From positions 248,001-312,000 of the forward strand of contig JNWL01000001.1 of assembly GCA_000716465.1 (NCBI GenBank): a DNA stretch of 64,000 nucleotides, given 5' to 3'. Made by a program: the position numbers and the translations under genes. This stretch comes from Streptomyces bikiniensis (GTDB lineage: Bacteria > Actinomycetota > Actinomycetes > Streptomycetales > Streptomycetaceae). The notes beneath the pieces are model-generated. The model was not told the origin of the DNA. It did not search any database and worked only from the letters and a program-made list of their open reading frames with translations. Position 1 is the first letter of the stretch. Each line of letters opens with the position of its first letter. Below are positions 49,445 to 57,830 of this stretch, one piece after another.

Positions 49445-49494
49445 CCGCCCGCCCCCGACCCGTACGGCCGTCGTACGGGGCCGGGGGCGGGCGG
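49445..49494 (+). terminator. Terminator after polA
   Basis: A long imperfect hairpin: outer 13-bp perfect arms (49445-49457/49482-49494) and an inner CCGTAC/GTACGG pairing. The following 180 bp to the next gene repeat GTACGG-type motifs and G-rich runs with no coding sense. Confidence 0.65.
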
Positions 49495-49678
49495 CTGTAC
49501 GGGTCGGGGGGAGGCGGTCGTACGGGGTCGGGGGAGGCGTTCGGCGGCCGTACGGATCCGAGGGCGGGCGGACCGGTCGCCGTCGGGTCCCGGAGGGTGA
49601 TCAGCGGTCGTACGGGCCCCGGGGCGGGCCGTTTGCGCCGGATGGACCACTCCGGAGGGCGTTCCGGCGGCCCGGCTC

Positions 49679-50848
49679 ATGAAACTGAGCATCATGATCA
49701 CGAGCCGTCGCGCCCGCCTCCGCGCCTGGGCCCTGCTCGGAGCCCTGCTCGGGGCGTCGGGCACCGCCTGGCCCGTCGAGGCACACCGGGCGCCCGCACT
49801 CTGCACCTCGTCCCGCGAACCGTCCCTCGCCGCCCGGCTGTCCCAGGACATCACGACGGCCCTCAAGGGCCGCGACGGCACGGTCTCCGTCGCCCTGCAC
49901 GACCCCGGACGCGGACTGCGCTGCCGCCTCGACGACACCCGGGCGTACGACTCCGCCAGCGTCGCCAAGGTCCTCATCCTGGAGGCCGTCCTCGGACGGG
50001 CCGCGGAGCTCGGGCGCGCGCCCACCCGCCTGGAGTCCCAGCGGATGAGGGCGATGATCACCCGCTCCGACAACAAGGCGGCCGGCGAGCTGTGGAAGGG
50101 GCTCTCCCGCGCCCGCCTCGACAGGGTGCTGCGCGACGTCGGGGCCCGGGACACGGTCCCCGGCCACGGCGGCTACTGGGGCCTCACCCGCACCACCGCC
50201 CGCGACCAACTGGCCCTCCTCGCCGCGGTGTCCCGCCGCGCCGAGGCGCTGTCCCTGATGGGCCAGGTCGTCCGCGACCAGGCCTGGGGCGTCACCTCGG
50301 GCGCGCCCCGCACGGTCAAGGTCCACCTCAAGAACGGCTGGCTGCCCCGCGCCACCCACGCCTGGCGCGTCCACAGCGTCGGCGTGGTGCGCCCGGCCGC
50401 CGGCAAGGGGAAGGGCGGCGGCAAGGGGAAGGCCGCCGACAAGGGGAGGGACGGCGGCAAGGGGAAGGGCAGCGGCCGGGCGGCGGGCGCGGCCTCCGCG
50501 ACCGACTACCGGCTCGCCCTCCTGAGCCACGGCAACCCCACCATGCGGTACGGCATCCGCACCCTGGAAGGGGTCGCCCTGGCCGTGCACCGCAGGCTCT
50601 CCGCCGGCGCGGCGGCCCGCGGCTTCACCCCCGCCGAGAAGGTCGACGAGGTCACGGACGGGAGTGCTCCGGCCGGTGCTCCCGCTCCTCCCGCGCCTCC
50701 CGCTCCTCCCGCTCCGGGGTCGGAGGGGCGCCGGCCGGACGCCCCGCCCGCCGAGCGGGCGACCCTCCGAGGAGCCGCACCCCCGCCCCGTACAGCACGA
50801 GCCCGACGGCGAGCCCGGCCCCGGCCCCGAAGCACGCCGTCGGAATGA
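49679..50848 (+). CDS. Exported serine hydrolase, beta-lactamase/PBP-like
   Basis: 389 residues; the ATG at 49679 and another five codons later are both possible. Signal peptide with RRARLRAWALLGALLGASG. Class A-like motifs: S94-V-A-K97, S130-D-N132 and K218-N-G in place of KTG. Between the last strands is a Gly/Lys insert (residues ~241-268, GKGKGGGKGKAADKGRDGGK) that would loop out of the fold. The tail past ~325 is Pro/Ala/Arg low complexity and is antisense to the end of the DUF4184 gene (197-bp overlap). It is related to actinobacterial proteins of unknown substrate; true beta-lactamase activity is not implied. Confidence 0.82.
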   Translation: MKLSIMITSRRARLRAWALLGALLGASGTAWPVEAHRAPALCTSSREPSLAARLSQDITTALKGRDGTVSVALHDPGRGLRCRLDDTRAYDSASVAKVLILEAVLGRAAELGRAPTRLESQRMRAMITRSDNKAAGELWKGLSRARLDRVLRDVGARDTVPGHGGYWGLTRTTARDQLALLAAVSRRAEALSLMGQVVRDQAWGVTSGAPRTVKVHLKNGWLPRATHAWRVHSVGVVRPAAGKGKGGGKGKAADKGRDGGKGKGSGRAAGAASATDYRLALLSHGNPTMRYGIRTLEGVALAVHRRLSAGAAARGFTPAEKVDEVTDGSAPAGAPAPPAPPAPPAPGSEGRRPDAPPAERATLRGAAPPPRTARARRRARPRPRSTPSE

Positions 50849-51563
50849 TGTCCAGGGGCGTCTCGATCCGGTCCCAGCCCCAGTACGCGGCCCAGCGCAG
50901 CACCCGGTGGGCGACCCCGGCGAGGACGCAGCCGCCGACGAGGCCGACCGCGACGAGCCGCCCGCGCCGGTCCGGGACCGCCACACCGGCGGGCAGCTCC
51001 GCCCCGGGCGCGGTGGCGCGCAGCGCCCGGAACACGAACCAGCAGAGCAGCCCCAGGGCCAGCGCCGAACTCCCGTACTGCACGTAGAGGTAGAACGGGA
51101 AACCGGCCACGATCTCGCCGAGGAACGGGAGCGCGCGGGTGCCCCAGCGGTCGAGGTGGGTGAACGAGTCCCACACCACGTGGGTCGCGGCGCCCAGCAC
51201 CGCCGAGAGGAAGAACCATCCGGCGAACGCGACCGGACGCCGCTCCCTCCGGCGGCCCGCGACCAGCCCGTACACCCTGCCCCGCCACCGGGCGGGCAGC
51301 AGCGCCACCAGCGGCTCGCGCACGGTCAGCCACAGGGCGACGAGCACGCCCGTGATCAGGACGTCGGCCGTGACGATCCCGGCGGGGGAGTGGGTGACGT
51401 CGCCGAAGGCCATCGCCCCGGGAACGGCCGTGGCCGCGAAGTAGGTCATGTCGGGCGCGAAGGAACCCGCGACGAGGGCGGACGCGACCAGCGGCCCGCG
51501 CGCGGTCCCGTCCCGGCGCAGCCCGGGCAGCACGGCGGCGGCATGGCTCAGCGTGAACGGCAA
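50652..51563 (-). CDS. DUF4184 family membrane protein
   Basis: 303 residues from a TTG at 51563 (GGGAG upstream). MPFTLSHAAAVLPGLRRDGT, PDMTYFAATAVPGAMAFGDV and THVVWDSFTHLDRWGTRAL are the DUF4184 hallmarks, with conserved His/Asp residues (SHAA, HSPAG, WDSFTH) that suggest a metal-dependent membrane hydrolase of the phospholipase-C-like type. About six TM helices. The last ~35 residues are charged low complexity (PEREEREAREEREHRPEHS) and overlap the convergent serine hydrolase gene on the other strand. Function unknown. Confidence 0.85.
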   Translation of the reverse strand: MPFTLSHAAAVLPGLRRDGTARGPLVASALVAGSFAPDMTYFAATAVPGAMAFGDVTHSPAGIVTADVLITGVLVALWLTVREPLVALLPARWRGRVYGLVAGRRRERRPVAFAGWFFLSAVLGAATHVVWDSFTHLDRWGTRALPFLGEIVAGFPFYLYVQYGSSALALGLLCWFVFRALRATAPGAELPAGVAVPDRRGRLVAVGLVGGCVLAGVAHRVLRWAAYWGWDRIETPLDIIPTACFGAGAGLAVGLVLYGAGVRLLGGSPARRAGRPAGAPPTPEREEREAREEREHRPEHSRP

Positions 51564-51821
51564 GGGGGGCTCCCGGGGTTCGGACGGCGACGGCCCGCGG
51601 AGACGGGCGCGGGCCGGTGGTCCATGATCGGCCGCAGTGCAAGAGGCGTACGGTACCCCGGCCGGTTCCCGTTCCCGTCTGGTCGGGAGGCGGCCAAGAG
51701 GTGACGAAAGCGTGAAACACGGTCAGGGCCCGGTACTCGTCGGTACGGACTTGGCATAAGGTCTCGCCGGAGGCCACGCGCGGGGAGCGCGGGACCGTCG
51801 AATCGGGGAGGGACGACGAAT

Positions 51822-53690
51822 ATGGCACCGGACATCGGCCGCCTGCTGCGCAGGGGAGCCACCAGCGGTGCGGTGGTGGCCGCGGCGGTCGCCGCGCTCG
51901 CCGCCTCGCAGGCGCCGGAGGCGATCCAGCCGACCACGGACAACACCGGCGGTGACCGCGCCGTCGGGACCGGGGAGAGCGCTCCGCCGCCCGGCGAGGG
52001 CTCCGCGACCGGTGACTCGTCGTACTACACGGAGCTGCCGCCGCTGAACACGCCGCCCAAGCAGCCGGGCACGCCCGGGGCGGGCGCCGGTCCGCTGGTG
52101 GTCACCGGGCCCGCCGAGGCCGGCATACCCGCGACCGTCCTCTCCGCCTACAAGCGGGCCGAGCAGTCGATCCGCTCGACCGCCCCCGGCTGCAACCTGC
52201 CGTGGCAACTGCTCGCCGGCATCGGCAAGGTCGAGTCCGGGCAGGCGAGCGGCGGCCGGGTCGACGCCAACGGCACGACCTTCAGACCGATCCTCGGCCC
52301 CGCCCTCAACGGCGTCGGCTTCGCCAACATCTCCGACACCGACGACGGCGCCTACGACGGCGACAGGGTCCACGACCGCGCCGTCGGACCGATGCAGTTC
52401 ATCCCGTCCACCTGGGCCACCTGGGGCCAGGACGCCAACGGCGACGGGAAGAAGGACCCGAACAACATCTACGACGCGGCGCAGGCCGCCGGCCTCTACC
52501 TCTGCGCCAACGACCGCAACCTCGCGCTCAAGGCCGACCTCGACCGCGCGATCCTCAGCTACAACCGCTCGAACGAGTACCTGAACACCGTTCTGTCCTG
52601 GTTCGAGTACTACAAGCGCGGCACCCACCAGGTCCCGGACGGCACGGGCGTGCTGCCGATCGACCGCGGCGACAACCGGCGCCCGGGCGTCTTCCCCGGC
52701 CCCACCACACCGGCCCCGTCCGTGCCGACGTCTCCCTCCCCGACGTCCCCCGCGCCGAAGCCGGGCACCCAGAACCCGAAGCCGTCCACGCCGGGGACGA
52801 CCAAGCCCACCCCCGACCCGACCAAGCCCACGCCCGACCCGAAGCCGCCCGTCACCTCGCCGGCCGGCAAGGTCGCGGTGCTCGCGGTCGCGGGCAACCG
52901 GCAGCTGACCGCGGTCACCGACAGCGACTTCACAGGGGTCCCCCGCGCCGCGGCGCTCGACGCCTCGGGCAAGCCGGTCGCCAAGGTGAGCGTCCGCTTC
53001 GAGATCGTCGGGAGCACCGACACCCGGTTCGCCGGGGGCAGGACCGTGGTCACCGCCACCACCACCGCGTCCGGCATCGCCTCCTCCCCGGCGCTGCGGG
53101 CCGGCGAGGAGACGGGATCGTTCACGATCCGGGCCACCGTCGTGGGCCGGACCCTGGCCGCGGCCGACTTCGCCGTCTCCGTCACCGAGCGGCAGGCGGA
53201 CACCCTCGTCCGCGTCGACGGGGACCCGCTGTCGGCCACCACCGGCACCGCCTTCGAGCAGCAGCTCCAGGTGAAGGCCACCGACAAGGGGACCCTCGCC
53301 CCCGGCGTGCTCGTCACCGCGGAGATAGTCGACTCGAAGACGGACCCGAAGCCGGTCACCGAGGGGCCGACCTTCAAGAGCACCTCCTCCCGCACCGCCA
53401 CCTTCACGACCGCCACGGACGGCACCCTGACCCTCAAGGCGGGCGACCTCCTCGCGGGCGACAAGGCGAAGACGTACTTCCTCAAGCTGACCGCGCCCGG
53501 CGGCGGCACCCTCTTCGTCGAGCTCAAGGTCACCGCGCCCACCCCGACTCCGGAGCCGGAGCCCTCCGAGCCCGGCACGCCCGGGGCCTCCCCCTCGCCG
53601 TCCGCCTCGCCTTCCCCGTCCGCCTCCGCGCCGACGTCCTCTCCCTCCGCCACCGCCTCCAAGACCTCCACCACCGCCTCCAAGGCCTGA
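51822..53690 (+). CDS. Secreted lytic transglycosylase with Pro-rich linker and Ig-like domains
   Basis: 622 residues from the ATG at 51822. N-terminal membrane/signal segment (~13-33), then the SLT domain: LLAGIGKVESGQASGG with catalytic E138, AVGPMQFIPSTWATWGQD, LDRAILSYNRSNEYL. A Pro/Thr/Ser linker (PTPDPTKPTPDPKPP) leads to two Ig-like beta domains (~340-550) and a Ser/Pro/Thr tail. It cleaves peptidoglycan glycan strands, probably for growth or spore germination. Upstream 258 bp hold TTGGCATAAGG and similar but no c-di-AMP riboswitch that I can recognise. Confidence 0.92.
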   Translation: MAPDIGRLLRRGATSGAVVAAAVAALAASQAPEAIQPTTDNTGGDRAVGTGESAPPPGEGSATGDSSYYTELPPLNTPPKQPGTPGAGAGPLVVTGPAEAGIPATVLSAYKRAEQSIRSTAPGCNLPWQLLAGIGKVESGQASGGRVDANGTTFRPILGPALNGVGFANISDTDDGAYDGDRVHDRAVGPMQFIPSTWATWGQDANGDGKKDPNNIYDAAQAAGLYLCANDRNLALKADLDRAILSYNRSNEYLNTVLSWFEYYKRGTHQVPDGTGVLPIDRGDNRRPGVFPGPTTPAPSVPTSPSPTSPAPKPGTQNPKPSTPGTTKPTPDPTKPTPDPKPPVTSPAGKVAVLAVAGNRQLTAVTDSDFTGVPRAAALDASGKPVAKVSVRFEIVGSTDTRFAGGRTVVTATTTASGIASSPALRAGEETGSFTIRATVVGRTLAAADFAVSVTERQADTLVRVDGDPLSATTGTAFEQQLQVKATDKGTLAPGVLVTAEIVDSKTDPKPVTEGPTFKSTSSRTATFTTATDGTLTLKAGDLLAGDKAKTYFLKLTAPGGGTLFVELKVTAPTPTPEPEPSEPGTPGASPSPSASPSPSASAPTSSPSATASKTSTTASKA

Positions 53691-53724
53691 CCGGCCGCAC
53701 CACTCCTTCCCCGCGCCGCCCTCT

Positions 53725-53814
53725 CCGTCCGCACCGGATCCGTCCGCACCGGATCCGTCCACACCGGATCCGTCCACACCGGATCCGTCCACACCGGATC
53801 CGTCCGTACCGGAC
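53725..53814. repeat. Six 15-bp tandem repeats between transglycosylase and hrpB genes
   Basis: CCGTCCRCACCGGAT repeats six times at exact 15-bp steps from 53725; units three to five are identical and the last ends CCGGAC. Each unit contains CCGGATCC, so the array is rich in short palindromes. It lies in the 200 bp between convergent stops and may act as a terminator region. Confidence 0.9.
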
Positions 53815-53890
53815 GAGGGGGCGGCGCTCCGTCTTCCCCGAACCCCACCGCCGAGCACGTCCGCGCCCGGCGGGTCCGACCGGCCCGGCG

Positions 53891-56515
53891 TCACCGCTCC
53901 CTTCTGAGCCGCGCGGCGGTGTGCCGGGTCGCCACCGCCTCCGACGGGTCCTCCGGCCACGGGTGCTTCGGGTACCTCCCCCGCAGCTCCGCCCGCACCG
54001 CGCGGTAACCGTCCCGCCAGAACGACGCCAGGTCGGCGGTCACCGCCGCCGGCCGCCCGGCGGGGGAGAGGAGGTGGACCAGCACCGGAACCCCCGCCAC
54101 CCGGGGCGTCTCGGCCAGGCCGAACATCTCCTGGAGCTTCACCGCGAGCACCGGCCGGTCGCCCCCGTACTCCACCCGTATCCGCGAACCGCTCGGCACC
54201 TCGATCCGCTCCGGCGCCAGCTCGTCCAGCCGGCCCGCCTCGCCCGACGCCCACGGCAGCAGCCGCCGCAGGGCCTCACCGGCATCGATCCGCCCCAGGT
54301 CGGCGCGGCGCCCGGCCCGGGACAGCTCCGGCTCCAGCCACTCCCCGGCCCGGTCGACCAGCGACTCCTCCGACACGTCCGGCCACGGATCGCCCACCTC
54401 CCGGCGCAGGAACGCCAGCCGCTCGCGCAGTTCCTCGGCCTCCCGGCTCCACCGCAGCAGCCCGAGCCCCTCGCGCCGCAGACCGTCGAGCAGCGCCTCC
54501 CGGACCAGCGCGCGGTCGGCCCCGGCGCCCAGGGGCCGGACCGCCAGCTCGACCGCGCCCAGCCGGTCCACCGAGCGCGCGACCACGTCACCGTCCTCCC
54601 AGCGGACCTCCTCGCCGGTGGACCGCAGATGCCCGGCCGCCCGCCGCGCCACGGCCTCGTCCACCACCGCCGCGAGCCGCACCCGGGCCGTGGCGTCCCG
54701 CGCCGTACGGTCCGCCACCGCCACGGCCAGCCACGGAGCGGACCGCAGCCCGGAACCCCCGGCGAGCCGCGCCCCGCTCCCCGACACCATCAGGAAGCCC
54801 CCCTGCTCCCGGGCCCTGGCCACCCGCTCCGGGAACGCGAGCGCCGTCACCAGCCCGGCCACGGCGTCCTCGCCGCCCCCGACCGCCGTCATGGCGCCAC
54901 CGTCCTCCCCGACCGACGCAACGGCGCCCCCGCCCCGGGCACCGGTGCTCCCGGCGCCCCCGGTACCACCCTCCCTCCCGGTCACCACTCCACCGACCGC
55001 CCGCTCCAGTCGGCGCACCTCCGTCCTCCACCGCGCGCCGTACCCGTCCGAGCCCCGGCGGGCCGCCCGCCAGGCCTCCGCCAGGTCGTCCCCGTAGTCA
55101 CGCGGCGGTTCCTCGCCGAGCAACGCGACCACCTCGGCGGCCCGCCGGACCCCCACCTCCGGCGCACCGTCCAGCAGGGCGCGGCCCAGCCGGGGGTGGA
55201 GCCCCAGCCGGGACAGCCGCACCCCCCGCTCCGTGACCCGCCCCGCCGCGTCCACGGCCCCGATCGACCCGAGGACCGCACGGGCCGCCTCCATCGCCCC
55301 GGCCGGCGGCGCGTCGAGCAGCGCGAGCCCCCCGGCCGTCGGATCGCCCCAGCAGGCGGCCCGCAGGGCGAAGTCCGCCAGGTCCGCGATCCTGATCTCG
55401 GGTGACGGAAAACGCGCCCTGCTCCCGTCCTCCGCCTCCGCCCAGCAGCGGTAGACCACGCCGGGCGCCTCACGCCCCGAGCGCCCGGCCCGCTGTGTCG
55501 CCGCGGCCGCCGACACCGGCACCGTCGCCAGCGACCCGAGCCCCCTGGCGTGGTCCGTCCGGGGCTCCCGCGCGAGCCCCGAGTCGACCACGACCCGCAC
55601 CCCCGGAACCGTCAGGCTCGACTCCGCAACCGACGTCGAGAGCACCACCCGGCGCCGCCCGCCCGGTTCGACGCCCCGCAGCACCGCGTCCTGCACCGCC
55701 GCCGGAGCCCGCCCGTGCAGCTGGAGCACCTCGGCGTCCAGACCGGACAGCAGCCCCGCCGTCCGCGCGATCTCCCCCGTGCCCGGCAGGAAGCAGAGGA
55801 CGTCGCCCTCGTGCCGCTCCAGGGAGAGCCGGACCGTCGCCGCCACGTGGCGCAGCAGCGCCGGATCCACCCAGGTGCCGTGCGCGGGCCTGATCCCGGC
55901 GGGCGGCGCGGCGAACCGCACCTCGTACCCGTGCCCCTCCCCCTCGCTCCGCACGATCGGCGCGGGCCCGCCGCCGTCCAGGGCGGTCAGCAGCCGGGCC
56001 CAGGCCTCGGCGTCGCCCGTCGCCGAGGCCGCGATCAGCTTCAGCTCCGGCCGCAGGGCCGCCCGTACGTCCACCAGGAACGCCATCGCCGTATCGGCGT
56101 CCAGGTGCCGCTCGTGGCACTCGTCGAGCAGTACCACGTCGACCCCCGCCACCTCCGGGTCGCGCTGGAGCCGCTGGAGCAGGACGCCCGTGGTCACCAC
56201 CTCGACCCGGGTCGCCGGTCCGGCCCGCCGCTCGCCGCGCACCGAGAAGCCGACCGCGCCGCCGACCTCCTCGCCGAGCAGCCACGCCATCCGCCGGGCC
56301 GCCGCCCGCACCGCCATCCGGCGCGGCTCGGCCACCAGCACCCGGCGCTCGGGACCGTCCCCTATGAGCCCCGCGAGGGCCAGCGGCACCAGCGTCGTCT
56401 TGCCGGTGCCGGGAGGAGCGGACAGCACCGCCGTGCCGCGCTCCGCGAGCGCGGAGAGCAGCTCGGGGACGGCATGGCGGACGGGGAGACGGTCGAGCGC
56501 TTCGTTTCGGATCAC
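53891..56515 (-). CDS. hrpB: ATP-dependent helicase HrpB
   Basis: 874 residues from the GTG at 56515. DEAH-family motifs: Walker A APPGTGKTT (~33-41), AEPRRMAVRAAA, VTTGVLLQRL, DECHERH (DECH box), SATGD, CFLPGTGEIART, STSVAESSLTVPGV, QRAGRSGREAPG. The HrpB-specific C-terminal domain ends PRVAGVPVLVHLLSPAGRPA and FWRDGYRAVRAELRGRYPKH. A Gly/Ala/Thr-rich loop (~505-540) is inserted in the middle. The cellular role of HrpB in bacteria is still poorly defined; mRNA or cell-wall links are reported. Confidence 0.94.
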   Translation of the reverse strand: MIRNEALDRLPVRHAVPELLSALAERGTAVLSAPPGTGKTTLVPLALAGLIGDGPERRVLVAEPRRMAVRAAARRMAWLLGEEVGGAVGFSVRGERRAGPATRVEVVTTGVLLQRLQRDPEVAGVDVVLLDECHERHLDADTAMAFLVDVRAALRPELKLIAASATGDAEAWARLLTALDGGGPAPIVRSEGEGHGYEVRFAAPPAGIRPAHGTWVDPALLRHVAATVRLSLERHEGDVLCFLPGTGEIARTAGLLSGLDAEVLQLHGRAPAAVQDAVLRGVEPGGRRRVVLSTSVAESSLTVPGVRVVVDSGLAREPRTDHARGLGSLATVPVSAAAATQRAGRSGREAPGVVYRCWAEAEDGSRARFPSPEIRIADLADFALRAACWGDPTAGGLALLDAPPAGAMEAARAVLGSIGAVDAAGRVTERGVRLSRLGLHPRLGRALLDGAPEVGVRRAAEVVALLGEEPPRDYGDDLAEAWRAARRGSDGYGARWRTEVRRLERAVGGVVTGREGGTGGAGSTGARGGGAVASVGEDGGAMTAVGGGEDAVAGLVTALAFPERVARAREQGGFLMVSGSGARLAGGSGLRSAPWLAVAVADRTARDATARVRLAAVVDEAVARRAAGHLRSTGEEVRWEDGDVVARSVDRLGAVELAVRPLGAGADRALVREALLDGLRREGLGLLRWSREAEELRERLAFLRREVGDPWPDVSEESLVDRAGEWLEPELSRAGRRADLGRIDAGEALRRLLPWASGEAGRLDELAPERIEVPSGSRIRVEYGGDRPVLAVKLQEMFGLAETPRVAGVPVLVHLLSPAGRPAAVTADLASFWRDGYRAVRAELRGRYPKHPWPEDPSEAVATRHTAARLRRER

Positions 56516-56644
56516 GCACTCAGTCTCGTACGCGCAGGAAAAAGGTGGGCCTCGTTGTCCACAGGGCCCACCTGTAAGTACGACTGATGCGAGAAGGGAT
56601 AGGGGAGAGCAGGGAGGAGAGGGGATCGGAGAACGGGGAGGCGG

Positions 56645-57484
56645 CTACTCGTCCCGCTCGCACACGAAGATCGCCGTCCCCGGGATCAGATTCCCCCGCA
56701 GCGGGGACCAGCCGCCCCACTCCTGACCGTTCCAGGCCGGCCACTCCGGCTCGACCAGGTCCACGAGCCGGAACCCGCCGGCCACCACGTCCCGCACCCG
56801 GTCCCCGAGCGTCCGGTGGTGCTCCACGTACACCGCCCGCCCCTCCTCGTCCTGCTCGACGTACGGCGTGCGGTCGAAGTAGGAGGCCGCGACCGAGAGC
56901 CCCTCGGGCCCCGGCTCGTCGGGGAACGCCCAGCGGATCGGGTGCGTCACCGAGAACACCCAGCGCCCGCCCGGCCGCAGCACCCGGCGCACCTCGCGGA
57001 AGACCCGTACCGGATCGGCGACGAACGGCACCGCCCCGTACGCCGAGCAGGCCAGGTCGAAGGAGCCGTCCCGGAACGGCAGCGCCCCCGCGTCGGCCTC
57101 CACCAGCGGCACCTCGCCGCCGATGCGCAGCGCGTGCTGGAGCTGCCGGTGCGACAGGTCGAGCGCCACCGGCCGCGCCCCCCGCGCCGCCAGCCACCGC
57201 GAGCACTGCGCCGCGCCCGCGCCGATCTCCAGGACGTCGAGGCCCTTCAGCGAGGCGGCCGGGCCGAGCAGCCCCGCCTCGGCCTCGTCGAGTCCCTCGG
57301 GGCCCCACACGAACCGGTCGTCGCCCAGGAAGGAGCCGTGCTCGCTCTGGTACTCGTCGGCGTTCCGGTCCCACCATCCGCGGCTCGCCCGGCTGCTCTC
57401 CGCGTCCCCCGCGTCACGCCGGGTCGCCTCCGCCCCGTCGTACCCGCCTTCGACCGCGTCTTCGCGTCCGTACTCTTGGTTCAT
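56645..57484 (-). CDS. Class I SAM-dependent methyltransferase
   Basis: 279 residues from the ATG at 57484. The SAM motif is VLEIGAGAAQCSRWLAARG (~83-101), followed by PVALDLSHRQLQHA with the acidic ribose ligand, SFDLACSAYGAVPFV, and FREVRRVLRPGGRWVFSVTH. WWDRNADEYQSEHGSFLGDD at the start is typical of an actinobacterial small-molecule methyltransferase group. The acceptor is unknown. It is divergent from rpsA and 129 bp upstream of hrpB on the same strand. Confidence 0.9.
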   Translation of the reverse strand: MNQEYGREDAVEGGYDGAEATRRDAGDAESSRASRGWWDRNADEYQSEHGSFLGDDRFVWGPEGLDEAEAGLLGPAASLKGLDVLEIGAGAAQCSRWLAARGARPVALDLSHRQLQHALRIGGEVPLVEADAGALPFRDGSFDLACSAYGAVPFVADPVRVFREVRRVLRPGGRWVFSVTHPIRWAFPDEPGPEGLSVAASYFDRTPYVEQDEEGRAVYVEHHRTLGDRVRDVVAGGFRLVDLVEPEWPAWNGQEWGGWSPLRGNLIPGTAIFVCERDE

Positions 57485-57830
57485 CTCGCCCGCCGATGTA
57501 GTTTGCGCTCAGTACCGCCGTGCGGCGGACCACGCCGACACGGCGTGGATGGACATGAGTGGTGCCGGAGTTGAGCCGATCTGCCCCGGGTGCGTGCTTC
57601 GCGCATTGACCCTGTCCGGCCGCTTCCGTATGCTAAAGGTTGCGCTGCGGGTCTGCGTGCCTCAGACGGAGCAGGCCGCGCTCGTACCTGGTGTATGTCC
57701 CCTCGGTTTTCGAGGCTCCTCCCGTCCGCGGGCAGGGAGTTTCCTTGGCTGTCCGGCTTCTTGGTGCGATACGGGCTCACGGCGTAGCAGTACCTACGAC
57801 TTTCTGTCCGTAACCGGAGCCCTTTCCCAC
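57485..57830. other. Non-coding region upstream of rpsA
   Basis: 346 bp between the divergent methyltransferase and rpsA genes. It contains the strong promoter at 57606-57634, leaving a ~190-nt 5' leader for rpsA with no reading frame that I can support. S1 leaders often take part in autoregulation; no specific structure is identified here. Confidence 0.6.
57606..57634 (+). promoter_or_regulatory. Vegetative (HrdB-type) promoter of rpsA
   Basis: TTGACC (57606-57611), an exact 17-bp spacer and TATGCT (57629-57634): the best sigma70-type promoter in the window, as expected for a ribosomal protein gene. Confidence 0.8.

Noticed and set aside
51564..51821. c-di-AMP (ydaO) riboswitch upstream of the lytic transglycosylase
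   Set aside because: I looked because such genes often have one, but the conserved GGGTGAATCC-type elements are not present.
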